Shown here: piece by piece, positions 7,107-15,144 of the stretch
How positions within the stretch are numbered: position 1 is the stretch's first letter
How the letters are laid out: each line of letters starts with the position of its first letter
Made by a program: the position numbers and the translations under genes
Assembly (NCBI GenBank): GCA_934215455.1
Contig: CAKPZX010000023.1
Location: forward strand, 1-26,429
Direction: 5' to 3'
Length of the DNA stretch: 26,429 nt
Origin: an uncultured Streptococcus sp.
GTDB lineage: Bacteria; Bacillota; Bacilli; Lactobacillales; Streptococcaceae
Notes under the pieces: model-generated
Told to the model about the DNA's origin: nothing
Seen by the model: the letters and a program-made list of their open reading frames with translations, nothing else
Databases searched by the model: none

Positions 7107-8813
7107 CTATTTCTTCTTAGGTGAATGAACAGCCAAGCCAAGTACATCCGCAAAAGCTTCGTACATCACTTCTGAGAAGGTAGGGTGTCCGTGGATGGTC
7201 TTGAGCATTTCTTCTACAGTGATTTCCATCTCAATGATGGTAGAAGCTTCGTTGATTAATTCAGCTGCTGCCGGACCAATGATGTGAACCCCAAGAACTT
7301 CACCGTATTTCTTGTCTGCAATGACTTTAACAAAGCCTTGAGCCGCATCTGATGCAATGGCACGACCGTTCGCCGCAAAGTTAAATTTACCGATTTGAAC
7401 ATCGTATTTTTCACGAGCTTGTTCTTCTGTCAAACCAACAGCCGCAACTTCTGGAAGTGTGTAGATCGCTGCAGGTGTCAAGTTCAATTTGGCAACAGCA
7501 TGATTTCCCTTAAGAGCATTTTCAGCCGCCACTTCACCCATACGGAAGGCAGCGTGAGCCAACATCTTGGTACCGTTAATATCACCTGGCGCATAGATAC
7601 CTGGTACAGATGTTTCCATGTACTCGTTAACTTTGATCCGTCCACGATCCAATTCAAATTCAACATCTCCGATACCTTCAAGATCTGGAACACGACCGAT
7701 TGAAAGAAGGGCTTTGTTTGCGATGATATCATCTTTTCCTTCAACCTTGATACGGAGTTTGCCATCTTCTTCAATGATTTCTTGCAATTTCGTATCCGTC
7801 AAGATTGTCATACCCTTGCGTTCAAGGATCAAGCGAAGGTTCTTAGATACTTCTGCATCCATAGCTGGAACAATACGGTCCATCATTTCGATGACTGTTA
7901 CTTTTGAACCAAAAGTCATGAAGGCTTGACCAAGTTCGATACCGACAACCCCACCACCGATGATGACAAGGCTTTCTGGTACTTCGTTCATTTCAAGGAT
8001 GTCGTCACTCGTCATCACAAGTGAAGATTCCATACCAGGGACATTAATTTTACTTACTTTTGAACCACCAGCAAGGATGATTTTCTTCGTTTCAAGCAAT
8101 TCAGAACCATTAACCAAGACATTCTTATCTTTCGTAATGGTACCGATACCCTTGTGAACATCCACTCCGTAGCTGCGAAGAAGACCCGCAACACCACCAA
8201 CAAGAGTATTAACAACTTTAGATTTAGTTTCTAAAAGTTTATCCATATCTACTGAGAAACTTGGATTTTCAATGATAATACCACGGTTGGCCGCATGACC
8301 AATATTTTCAATAATTTCAGCGTTGTGGAGGTAAGTCTTAGTTGGGATACATCCGCGGTTCAAGCACGTTCCACCAAGTTCAGATTTCTCAACAAGAGCA
8401 ACTTTACCACCTAATTGAGCTGCTTTAATAGCAGATACGTAACCAGCAGGACCACCACCAATCACTACGATATCATAAGCGTCATCGCTCTTATTGTCAT
8501 CGTTTGAAGCACTTGCTGCAGCTGGTGCTGGACTTGCTTCTGGTGCAGCTCCTCCAGCGGTTGGGATGTTTTCCCCTTCTTCACCAAGATAACCGATTAC
8601 TTCTGTTACAGGAACAGTTTCTCCATCCCCTTTTAGGATAGCGATCAAGTAACCGTCTTCTTCCGCTTCCAACTCCATGCTGACTTTGTCTGTCATGATT
8701 TCAAGGAGAACTTCTCCTTCTTTTACAAATTCGCCGACTTTTTTATTCCACTGAACGATTTGTCCTTCGGTCATATCTACGCCGGCTTTTGGCATAATTA
8801 CTTCTAAGGCCAT
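7107..8813 (-). CDS. lpdA: Dihydrolipoamide dehydrogenase (E3) with N-terminal lipoyl domain
   Basis: E3 reoxidises dihydrolipoamide with NAD+. The 568 residues begin with a complete lipoyl domain (about 1-78) carrying the lipoylated lysine in TDKVS (Lys43). An Ala/Pro/Ser-rich linker follows (about 85-110). The flavoenzyme then shows FAD motif IGGGPAGYVSA, redox disulfide CLNRGC (Cys150, Cys155), NAD motif IGGGVVGIELG, and the catalytic HGHPTFSE near the C-terminus (His543, Glu548). A plain E3 is about 460-470 residues; the extra length is the lipoyl domain. GAGGG lies 7 bases before the ATG. It lies 39 bases after acoC, whose E2 lacks a lipoyl domain, so this domain probably serves as the swinging arm of the whole complex. 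Pneumococcal E3 is known to have this form. Confidence 0.97.
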   Translation of the reverse strand: MALEVIMPKAGVDMTEGQIVQWNKKVGEFVKEGEVLLEIMTDKVSMELEAEEDGYLIAILKGDGETVPVTEVIGYLGEEGENIPTAGGAAPEASPAPAAASASNDDNKSDDAYDIVVIGGGPAGYVSAIKAAQLGGKVALVEKSELGGTCLNRGCIPTKTYLHNAEIIENIGHAANRGIIIENPSFSVDMDKLLETKSKVVNTLVGGVAGLLRSYGVDVHKGIGTITKDKNVLVNGSELLETKKIILAGGSKVSKINVPGMESSLVMTSDDILEMNEVPESLVIIGGGVVGIELGQAFMTFGSKVTVIEMMDRIVPAMDAEVSKNLRLILERKGMTILTDTKLQEIIEEDGKLRIKVEGKDDIIANKALLSIGRVPDLEGIGDVEFELDRGRIKVNEYMETSVPGIYAPGDINGTKMLAHAAFRMGEVAAENALKGNHAVAKLNLTPAAIYTLPEVAAVGLTEEQAREKYDVQIGKFNFAANGRAIASDAAQGFVKVIADKKYGEVLGVHIIGPAAAELINEASTIIEMEITVEEMLKTIHGHPTFSEVMYEAFADVLGLAVHSPKKK

Positions 8814-8852
8814 TTTATTTCCCTCTTTTTCTTGTTTCTATTCTCTCGTTGA

Positions 8853-9896
8853 TTAGACCAACATTGAAATCGGGTCTTCAATCAAGGCTTTCAAGTCTTT
8901 CATGAATTTGGCACCAGCCATTCCATCGACAACGCGGTGGTCAATGGTCAAGCCCAAGCTCATGATTGGACGAATGACAATTTCACCATTCACAACCACT
9001 GGTTTTTCAACCGTTGCACTAACTCCAAGGATGGCAGAGTTTGGTTGGTTGATAATCGGTCCAAATGATTGAACGCCAAACATCCCCAAGTTACTGATAG
9101 TAAAGGTTGAGTTTTGCAATTCACTTGGAGCAAGCTTACCATCCAAGGTACGTCCGATAACATCCTTGAAGGCTACGACCAACTCTGACAAAGTCATTTT
9201 TTCTGCGTTATAGACAACCGGTGTCATCAGTCCATTGTCCATCCCAACTGCCATTGCTAAGTTGACATAGTTATGAGTAATGATGGTTTTGCCATCTTCT
9301 GTCAATGACGCATTGATGTATGGGTGTTTCATCAAGGTCTTAATCACTGCTAGAGAAAGCAGATCCGTTACAGTGACTTTCTTGCCAGTAGCATCCATGA
9401 TTGGATCCAATACTTTCTTACGAAGGGCCAACATTTGAGACATATCAACGTCATAGTTCAACGTAAAGGTTGGTGCTGTTAAGTAAGATTCCACCATCCG
9501 TTGAGCGATTACCTTCCGCATTGGTGTCATCGGAATCCGCTCGATCTCACCATAAGGTGTCACATTATCTGGAGCTTCCTCCACCTTCTCGATTTGAGCC
9601 GGTGACTTAATGGTCTCATTCTCAATATTTTCAGGAAGAAAAGCAAGGACGTCCTTCTTCATGATCTTACCACGATGACCAGTTCCTTGAATCTCTTGCC
9701 AAGCAATATTGTGTTCTAAAGCAATTCGTTTTGCAAGTGGTGAAATGCGAACCACATTTGTGTCTTTATATGTTTCCACGTCTTCTTTGTGGACACGACC
9801 GTTTGCGCCTGAACCAGAAACATCATAGAGGTTGATCCCAAGATCATCCGCTAATTTTCTAGCCGCAGGAGTCGCTCTTAGCTTATCATCAGCCAT
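8853..9896 (-). CDS. acoC: Dehydrogenase complex E2 acyltransferase without lipoyl domain, two E3-binding domains
   Basis: E2 transfers the acyl group to CoA and forms the complex core. The 347 residues start directly with a peripheral subunit-binding domain (about 7-43: TPAARKLADDLG, GSGANGRV). A second one follows (about 50-87: SPLAKRIALEH, GTGHRGKI). After a linker comes the acyltransferase domain, with the catalytic motif IDHRVVDG (His320, Asp324). The usual N-terminal lipoyl domain is absent. AGGAG sits 5 bases before the ATG, and the 220 bases upstream hold repeat elements rather than a lost domain. Together with lpdA this shows a lipoyl domain carried by E3 instead of E2. Substrate could be acetoin or pyruvate; streptococcal copies are annotated both ways. 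Confidence 0.93.
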   Translation of the reverse strand: MADDKLRATPAARKLADDLGINLYDVSGSGANGRVHKEDVETYKDTNVVRISPLAKRIALEHNIAWQEIQGTGHRGKIMKKDVLAFLPENIENETIKSPAQIEKVEEAPDNVTPYGEIERIPMTPMRKVIAQRMVESYLTAPTFTLNYDVDMSQMLALRKKVLDPIMDATGKKVTVTDLLSLAVIKTLMKHPYINASLTEDGKTIITHNYVNLAMAVGMDNGLMTPVVYNAEKMTLSELVVAFKDVIGRTLDGKLAPSELQNSTFTISNLGMFGVQSFGPIINQPNSAILGVSATVEKPVVVNGEIVIRPIMSLGLTIDHRVVDGMAGAKFMKDLKALIEDPISMLV

Positions 9897-9925
9897 GACC
9901 TCTCCTATTCTATTTATGATGCAAA

Positions 9926-10013
9926 GGGCGTTTAAAAGCGACCGAAAAATAGGAAATCAACGCAGACTTCGATGAAGTCAAGGAGATTTATCTTTTTTCC
10001 GAGCTTTTAGCCC
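9926..10013. repeat. Imperfect palindromic intergenic element, copy 1
   Basis: The left arm (9926-9958; GGGCG, AAAAGCGACCGAAAAATAGG, AAATC) and the right arm (9985-10013) are inverted versions of each other with small gaps: both contain GGGC, TAAAAGC, CGRAAAAA and AAATC in that order. The centre is a perfect GACTTC-GAT-GAAGTC dyad (9965-9979). It has no ORF and sits between acoB and acoC. It resembles a miniature intergenic repeat. A shorter relative lies at 26046-26097. Confidence 0.55.
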
Positions 10014-10045
10014 GTGCTCTAATCTAAGATATTAAGGACGCAGAG

Positions 10046-10073
10046 AACTTTGTACCTAAAAAGATACAAAGTT
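10046..10073. repeat. Inverted repeat in the acoB-acoC gap
   Basis: AACTTTGTA (10046-10054) and TACAAAGTT (10065-10073) form a perfect nine-base stem with a 10-base loop. No T run follows on the coding strand, so a stability or processing hairpin is more likely than a terminator. Confidence 0.5.
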
Positions 10074-10096
10074 TCCTCGTCTAATTCAAATGATAT

Positions 10097-10116
10097 TACA
10101 TAATTTATGTTATGTA
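10097..10116 (-). repeat. TACATAA-N6-TTATGTA hairpin, copy 3
   Basis: It lies immediately after the acoB stop on the minus strand, with a CATAAA loop. It has the same stem and, but for one loop base, the same loop as the copy after xerS. No U tract follows, so it may stabilise or attenuate the message between acoB and acoC. Confidence 0.65.
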
Positions 10117-11109
10117 TTATTCTTTGTTATATGTTTTACGAATGGCATCTTTGATGCTTTCAACTGTTGGGATCATTGCATTCTCAAGATTTTGTGCGTA
10201 AGGCATTGGCACATCTTCCCCCGCACAACGGCGGATTGGTGCATCCAAGTAATCAAATGCTTCTGATTCAGAGATAATAGCTGAAATCTCACCAATATAG
10301 CCACTTGTTTTGTGGGCATCATTGACAAGCACTACTTTTCCTGTCTTCTTGACAGAATTAATGATGATCTCTTTATCAAGTGGAACCAAGGTACGTGGGT
10401 CTACTACTTCTACTGAGATGCCTTCTTCTGCCAATTCTTCAGCTGCCTGCATCACACGACGAAGCATTTTTCCGTAGGTTACGACAGTGACGTCAGTTCC
10501 TTCACGTTTGATTTCTCCGACACCAAGTGGAATCGTGTAGTCTGGATCAACTGGCACTTCCCCTTTTTGGTTGAATTCTGATTTGTACTCAAGAATGATT
10601 ACTGGGTTGTTATCACGGATCGATGACTTGAGAAGTCCCTTCATATCTGCTGGTGTTCCAGGAGCTACTACTTTTAAGCCTGGGATGTGGGTAAACCATG
10701 ATTCCAATGATTGGGAGTGTTGAGCTGCAGATCCAACACCATTACCAGCAGCACAGCGAATGGTCATCGGTACTTGCCCTTTACCACCAAACATGTAACG
10801 AGTTTTAGCAGCTTGGTTGACAATAGCATCCATGGCAATCACTGAGAAATCCATAAAGGTCATATCAACGATTGGGCGAAGTCCAGTCATGGCTGCCCCT
10901 GCTGCCGCTCCTGAAATCGCAGCCTCAGAAATCGGACAGTCACGAACACGTTCTGGACCGAATTCCTCCAACATCCCTACAGAAGTACCGAAGTCTCCAC
11001 CGAACACTCCGACATCTTCTCCCATCAACAATACATTTTCATCGCGACGCATTTCCTCAGACATAGCAAGGATAATGGTATCGCGGAAAGACATTAATTT
11101 AGTTTCCAT
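10117..11109 (-). CDS. acoB: Acetoin/pyruvate dehydrogenase E1 beta subunit
   Basis: This 330-residue subunit forms the thiamine-pyrophosphate-dependent decarboxylase E1 with AcoA. It shows the transketolase-like pyrimidine-binding fold (MGEDVGVFGG, TMTFMDF-type core, SQSLESWFTHIPGL) and the C-terminal transketolase domain (VVTYGKMLRRVM, VDPRTLVPLD). Length is normal. The start METKLMSFRD is preceded by a GGGGGAG about 11 bases upstream; Met6 is an alternative start. It is 16 bases downstream of acoA in the operon and is followed by a 220-base gap holding three repeat structures before acoC. Acetoin versus pyruvate specificity cannot be judged from sequence alone. Confidence 0.95.
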   Translation of the reverse strand: METKLMSFRDTIILAMSEEMRRDENVLLMGEDVGVFGGDFGTSVGMLEEFGPERVRDCPISEAAISGAAAGAAMTGLRPIVDMTFMDFSVIAMDAIVNQAAKTRYMFGGKGQVPMTIRCAAGNGVGSAAQHSQSLESWFTHIPGLKVVAPGTPADMKGLLKSSIRDNNPVIILEYKSEFNQKGEVPVDPDYTIPLGVGEIKREGTDVTVVTYGKMLRRVMQAAEELAEEGISVEVVDPRTLVPLDKEIIINSVKKTGKVVLVNDAHKTSGYIGEISAIISESEAFDYLDAPIRRCAGEDVPMPYAQNLENAMIPTVESIKDAIRKTYNKE

Positions 11110-11125
11110 AATTCTCTACTCCCCC

Positions 11126-12094
11126 TTAGTCTGCGTAAATATCTTCGAAAGCTGATTCGAGTGGAGGGAATGGGCTTTCTTCCGCAAATTTCACTGAAGC
11201 TTCCACTGCTTCTTTTACTTCTTCTTGGATTTGATCCAATTCTTCTGCGCTCGCAATCTCATTTTCAAGGAGATACTTGCGAAGGTTTTCGATTGGATCT
11301 TTCTTCTTCCACTCTTCTACTTCTTCACGGGTCCGGTATTTACCAGGGTCAGAAGATGAGTGACCAAGCCAACGATAAGTAACACTTTCAATCAAGACAG
11401 GGCCTTTACCAGAGCGGACGTGATCGACTGCTTTCTTAAATCCTTCATAGACATCGATAACGTTGTTCCCATCAGGAATAAACATACCAGGAATGCCATA
11501 AGCAGCACTACGCTCATGAATATGCTGGATATTGGTCATTTTCTTGATATCGGCAGAGATTCCGTAACCGTTATTGATACAGTAGAAAATAACTGGGAGA
11601 TTCCAGATGGAAGCCATATTGACCGCTTCGTGGAAGACACCTTCATTGGTTGCACCATCGCCAAAGAAGCAGACGACAATCTTACCAGTCTTTTTCATTT
11701 GTTGAGTAAGGGCAGCACCTACTGCAATTCCCATACCACCACCAACGATCCCGTTAGCACCAAGGTTACCAGCATCGAGGTCAGCGATATGCATGGAGCC
11801 GCCTTTCCCCTTACAAGTACCTGTATACTTACCAAGGATCTCAGCCATCATGCCATTCAAATCGATTCCTTTAGCAATGGCTTGTCCGTGTCCACGGTGG
11901 TTAGATGTCAGTAAATCATCGTCGTTTAAAGCCAACATAGCTCCAACGTTAGCCGCTTCTTCCCCAACAGAAAAGTGCGTCATTCCTGGCACTTTCCCTT
12001 TTTTTACTAACTGTGCAATTTTTAAGTCCATGCGACGGATTTCTTCCATTTTACGGAACATTTCCAATAAGAGACTTTTATCTAATGTTGCCAT
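11126..12094 (-). CDS. acoA: Acetoin/pyruvate dehydrogenase E1 alpha subunit
   Basis: The E1 alpha subunit binds thiamine pyrophosphate through GDGATNEGVFHEA ending in INN, the classic GDG-N motif. The regions THFSVGEEAANVGA and SNHRGHGQAIAKG also match the E1 alpha family, as does the phosphorylation-loop-like HSSSDPGKYR. It has 322 residues. Two adjacent ATGs are possible; I use the second (12092-12094) because AAAGG is 7 bases upstream of it and only 4 from the first. It is the first gene of the acoA-acoB-acoC-lpdA-lplA operon. A consensus -35 promoter with a cre-like overlap and two copies of an 11-base direct repeat lie upstream, which suggests control by carbon source and possibly by redox state. 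Confidence 0.95.
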   Translation of the reverse strand: MATLDKSLLLEMFRKMEEIRRMDLKIAQLVKKGKVPGMTHFSVGEEAANVGAMLALNDDDLLTSNHRGHGQAIAKGIDLNGMMAEILGKYTGTCKGKGGSMHIADLDAGNLGANGIVGGGMGIAVGAALTQQMKKTGKIVVCFFGDGATNEGVFHEAVNMASIWNLPVIFYCINNGYGISADIKKMTNIQHIHERSAAYGIPGMFIPDGNNVIDVYEGFKKAVDHVRSGKGPVLIESVTYRWLGHSSSDPGKYRTREEVEEWKKKDPIENLRKYLLENEIASAEELDQIQEEVKEAVEASVKFAEESPFPPLESAFEDIYAD

Positions 12095-12130
12095 CATTTC
12101 GCCTTTCTTAGCATTTATTCATTCTCTTTC

Positions 12131-12159
12131 ATTCTAGCCAAAAATGAAAGCACTGTCAA
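12131..12159 (-). promoter_or_regulatory. Promoter of the aco operon
   Basis: On the minus strand a perfect TTGACA (12154-12159), a 17-base spacer and TAGAAT (12131-12136) form a strong sigma-A promoter about 35 bases before the acoA start. Confidence 0.88.
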
Positions 12160-12160
12160 A
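12143..12160 (+). promoter_or_regulatory. Weak cre-like site over the aco -35 box
   Basis: AATGAAAGCACTGTCAAA matches the cre consensus except at two positions, one in the central CG. It covers the -35 box and part of the spacer, a repression position. It is plausible but weaker than the site at 2929-2946. Confidence 0.35.
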
Positions 12161-12175
12161 AAAAATGCTCATATA

Positions 12176-12247
12176 ATTTCACAAACATTATTCCTTGGAA
12201 GAGGGTTTTATAAGCTTTTCAAAATACAAATACAATATTTCACAAAC
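12176..12247. repeat. Two direct repeats upstream of the aco promoter (Rex-like half sites)
   Basis: ATTTCACAAAC occurs at 12176-12186 and 12237-12247, exactly 61 bases apart. On the minus strand each reads TTTGTGAAAT, which matches a half site of the Rex operator (TTGTGAA-N4-TTCACAA), but neither has a good second half. They could bind Rex or another activator or repressor. Confidence 0.45.
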
Positions 12248-12275
12248 TTTTTCTATCACAGCATTGCTATACATA

Positions 12276-12306
12276 TAAAAAAGCCGGTAGGATCCTATCC
12301 TACCGG
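12276..12306 (-). terminator. Terminator of the esterase/ATP-grasp operon
   Basis: On the minus strand CCGGTAGGAT pairs perfectly with ATCCTACCGG around AGG, followed by CTTTTTT. It lies 8 bases past the ATP-grasp stop. Confidence 0.9.
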
Positions 12307-12314
12307 TCGTTATC

Positions 12315-13481
12315 TTATGATTGGCGTTGACCAAAGTCATGAATCATTTGTTCCATTACTTCACGACTAGGTGTTGTAAGCATATAGAGGTAATCTCCCT
12401 GAAGTTCCGCAAAAGCTGCTGGCATGTCTTTCTTGACACGGAATTGATCATGGTATTTAGCCAAAACTTCTTCCTCTGACAGAGCATAGGCTGCATTGGC
12501 ACGACGAGAGGTTGCCAAGCAATAAAGGGGCTCAAACTCAGAAGCTGGGAAGGGTTCTCCTGCTACAATGGCAGCATAGCCACGGTACAAATCAATCGAA
12601 TGAGCATAGTTGTAGACATCGATGGTAAAGCCACCTGCAGGACGATTGTTGTACTCGATCGCAATATAGTCATCCCCATCGCGGAAGAACTCAATGTGGA
12701 AGAAGCGTTCTTTCATGCCAAAAGCTTTGACAATGGCTTCCCCGTATTGACGCAATTTTGGATCCATCTCTTTAAGGACATAATAAGAGTTGTCCATCTT
12801 GTAGAGCATCAAATCGAGCGGCGTATAAGCATAGTCAAAAGTAGTCGAGAAGACAATGTTGCCATCACGATCCACTAAACCATCAAATGTACAAATCTCG
12901 CTAGAAGTGACGAATTTCTCAAAGAAATACTCAGTATGGCCATCCCATTCAGCCTTGAAATGATCCACATCTTCTGGCGTTTCGATCTTAAAGGTCGCTG
13001 CTGCTCCCACTCCATTATCGGGCTTAGCAATCAATGGCAACCCAATCTTCTTCACGGCCTTATCAATGTCTTTTTCTGTTTTAACCACAGCACCCGGAAC
13101 GACTGGGACTCCAGCTTTTTTGAAAAGTTTCTTCATTTCGGATTTGAACTTGGTTTTCTTCAGATCTTTTGGTTTGGCACCAAAGACATTGAATTGCTCC
13201 CGAAGCGCCGCATCCAATTCCAACCAGTACTCATTGTGGGATTCGATACGATCGATTGGGCCATGTTTGTAGAAAAGAAAGGCTACTGCACGCTTCACTT
13301 CATCCAGATTTTCCAAATTTTCAACACGGAAATATTCTGTTAAGCTGTTGCGTAAAGGCTCATCTAACTGTTCATATGGCTCTTGACCAATTCCCAAAAC
13401 AGTGATCCCTTTATTAGCTAGTTCGATGGTAAATTGTTGGAAGTTTTGTGGGTAATATGGTGAAATAACGATATAATTCAT
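12315..13481 (-). CDS. ATP-grasp family carboxylate ligase of unknown substrate
   Basis: This 388-residue enzyme has the ATP-grasp layout: an N-terminal pre-ATP-grasp Rossmann part (about 1-105), a lysine-rich helix, the ATP-binding strand IAKPDNGVGAAATF (151-164), an EKFVTSSEI hinge, and the metal-binding segment IEYNNRPAGG (275-284). Such enzymes join a carboxylate to an amine or thiol through an acyl phosphate. I cannot assign biotin carboxylase, D-Ala ligase or PurK roles; it lacks their signature contexts. GGAGG precedes the ATG by 8 bases. It is the last gene of a three-gene operon, 21 bases after an esterase gene, and a strong terminator follows. Coupling of a ligase with two esterase-fold hydrolases suggests synthesis and trimming or transfer of one small metabolite, but that is inference. 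Confidence 0.85.
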   Translation of the reverse strand: MNYIVISPYYPQNFQQFTIELANKGITVLGIGQEPYEQLDEPLRNSLTEYFRVENLENLDEVKRAVAFLFYKHGPIDRIESHNEYWLELDAALREQFNVFGAKPKDLKKTKFKSEMKKLFKKAGVPVVPGAVVKTEKDIDKAVKKIGLPLIAKPDNGVGAAATFKIETPEDVDHFKAEWDGHTEYFFEKFVTSSEICTFDGLVDRDGNIVFSTTFDYAYTPLDLMLYKMDNSYYVLKEMDPKLRQYGEAIVKAFGMKERFFHIEFFRDGDDYIAIEYNNRPAGGFTIDVYNYAHSIDLYRGYAAIVAGEPFPASEFEPLYCLATSRRANAAYALSEEEVLAKYHDQFRVKKDMPAAFAELQGDYLYMLTTPSREVMEQMIHDFGQRQS

Positions 13482-13502
13482 TGAGGTCTCCTCCCTTTTT
13501 AC

Positions 13503-14243
13503 TTATAGATACATTTGGCCTAGGAAATATGGCATTTGTTTGCGCCACCATTCCCAATCGTGGGCGACATCATGTCCCCATTCAGCGAACCATGCAGGAA
13601 TATTTTTGTGATCAAAGGCTTCTTTCAGTTTGTAGAAAGATGGAAGTCCATCTTGTTCCCAAGCCCCTAAACCAGTACAAACAACGATTTCAGCCTGACG
13701 GTAACGATCGATAAACCAGCCATCATTTTGGTTCCAAATATAATCAGATGGCGAGTTTTGATAAATGGCTTCATCGCCTCCAAAATCACCAACAAAGAAA
13801 CGGGCGTCATAGACACCACTCAAGGCAATCACTTTGTTAAAGACATCTGGATGTTGCAAGAAGAAGTTGAGCGCGTGGTAGGCTCCCATAGAACAACCAG
13901 TCGTCATCATCGGATCAAACCAGCCTGTTTTGTGTTTGATAAAAGGAATGGCTTCTTCAATCACATAGCGTTCATAAGCACGATGCATTTCGGCACGATC
14001 GTGAGGATTCTTCCAATTACAAAGCCAACTATCACTATCCACACTGGAAAGGGTAAAGAATTGAACCCGTCCTTCTTCGATAAACTGAGCACAAGCATCA
14101 ATCATACCAAAGTCATAGTACTCGTTATGGCTTCCACCTGATGAAGCAAAGACCACAACAGGAATACCTGCGTGTCCATAGCGGTTCAAATACATTTCAC
14201 GGTTGAGTTGGCCACTCCAGTGGCTTAAATGTTCAATATTCAT
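13503..14243 (-). CDS. Esterase-fold protein (Esterase D/PF00756-like), first of two
   Basis: This 246-residue protein has an alpha/beta-hydrolase fold of the esterase D type. It shows VVVFASSGGSHNEYYDFGM near the N-terminus and nucleophile elbow TGCSMGAYHAL with Ser118. Two candidate catalytic histidines lie in EWGHDVAHDW (His224, His228). There is no signal peptide, so it acts in the cytoplasm. GAGG precedes the ATG by 6 bases. It lies 39 bases after the neighbouring esterase gene and 21 bases before the ATP-grasp gene, so all three are one operon. The unusual GCSMG elbow is conserved in this subfamily as I remember it. Substrate is unknown; ordinary lipid or acetyl-sugar hydrolysis is possible but unsupported. 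Confidence 0.85.
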   Translation of the reverse strand: MNIEHLSHWSGQLNREMYLNRYGHAGIPVVVFASSGGSHNEYYDFGMIDACAQFIEEGRVQFFTLSSVDSDSWLCNWKNPHDRAEMHRAYERYVIEEAIPFIKHKTGWFDPMMTTGCSMGAYHALNFFLQHPDVFNKVIALSGVYDARFFVGDFGGDEAIYQNSPSDYIWNQNDGWFIDRYRQAEIVVCTGLGAWEQDGLPSFYKLKEAFDHKNIPAWFAEWGHDVAHDWEWWRKQMPYFLGQMYL

Positions 14244-14282
14244 AAGTTTCCTCTTTCTCTCTATTGATTTGTTCTGAGTCCA

Positions 14283-15110
14283 TTAATCCCAATTTTCAGT
14301 CAAAAAGCGAAGGCACTCAGGTAAATGTTCGGCCCAAGCTTCTTCATGGTGAATAGCGCCGGATTGAATCCGAATGGCAATATTTTCTAAAGCAACTCCT
14401 TGTTGGATAACGTCGTGATAATAACGAAGAGATGAATCAATATAGGCTTGCTTGATGTTTCCTGCCATCAAAGTTTTATCTGTATCATCCGCCTCTTCAG
14501 TCCCCACATAGATGTAGATCCGTTGGTCTGCATATAATTTTTTGCGTTCGATATAATGATTGAAGGCATCTTGGTGCAGCCAGTTAGCGGATGAAAAGAC
14601 CCCTAAACAACCGATTTGATCTTGGTACTCTAATCCCAAGAATTGGGTAATATTTCCACCCAAGGAAGAACCAATCATGGCCGTATGTTCTCGATCAGCA
14701 AGAGTCCGGTATTCTTGGTCGATAAAAGGTTTCACCACCTCCATGACAAATTCGCCGTACTCAACTCCCTTACCACCAAATTGCATGCCAGGAATATTGG
14801 ATTCCTTGTACTTCCAGGCAGAGTATTCGTTCATGCGTTGGAAACCATCATTATCGATCGCAACGACAATCATGCGACTAATATCGGGATTCCGCTTGAT
14901 GGCTGGAATGACTTTCCAGGAATGACCCGCATAAGCTTCCTTGCTGTACAAAACGTTTTGCCCATCGTGGAAATAAACCACAGGGTAACGTCTATCTGTA
15001 TCCGTTTCATAATTCTTAGGTAATAAGACTCGCACACGACGGAGTTTTCCGGTATAAGGCACTTTCAACTCGTGTGTCTTCATATCTAAATAAAAATAGG
15101 ATTTGTTCAT
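14283..15110 (-). CDS. Esterase-fold protein (Esterase D/PF00756-like), second of two
   Basis: This 275-residue protein is a putative esterase. It contains the core strand PVVYFHDGQNVLY (about 43-55), a middle segment VVAIDNDGFQRMNEY, and nucleophile elbow MIGSSLGGN with Ser149. A late IHHEEAWAEHLPE carries the probable catalytic histidine; FHDGQN and GSSLGG are typical of enterochelin-esterase-like family members. It is the first gene of the operon. An extended -10 promoter lies about 35 bases upstream. The Shine-Dalgarno is weak (GAGAG about 12 bases before ATG), so translation may be modest. It shares only the fold with its downstream neighbour, so a recent tandem duplication is unlikely. 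Function unknown beyond hydrolase fold. Confidence 0.85.
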   Translation of the reverse strand: MNKSYFYLDMKTHELKVPYTGKLRRVRVLLPKNYETDTDRRYPVVYFHDGQNVLYSKEAYAGHSWKVIPAIKRNPDISRMIVVAIDNDGFQRMNEYSAWKYKESNIPGMQFGGKGVEYGEFVMEVVKPFIDQEYRTLADREHTAMIGSSLGGNITQFLGLEYQDQIGCLGVFSSANWLHQDAFNHYIERKKLYADQRIYIYVGTEEADDTDKTLMAGNIKQAYIDSSLRYYHDVIQQGVALENIAIRIQSGAIHHEEAWAEHLPECLRFLTENWD

Positions 15111-15144
15111 TGTCAGAAAACTCTCTATATTCTAAATTTTATTC

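Noticed and set aside
7395..8157. Plus-strand open frames inside lpdA
   Set aside because: They are shadows of the minus-strand E3 gene with low-complexity translations and no ribosome-binding sites.
9897..10116. A degraded lipoyl-domain coding segment upstream of acoC
   Set aside because: The bases are repeat structures; no frame gives a lipoyl-like TDK motif, and acoC has a well-placed ribosome-binding site at its own start.
14283..15110. The two neighbouring esterases as a recent tandem duplication
   Set aside because: They share a fold and elbow geometry only; the sequences around Ser118 and Ser149 and the N-termini are clearly different.
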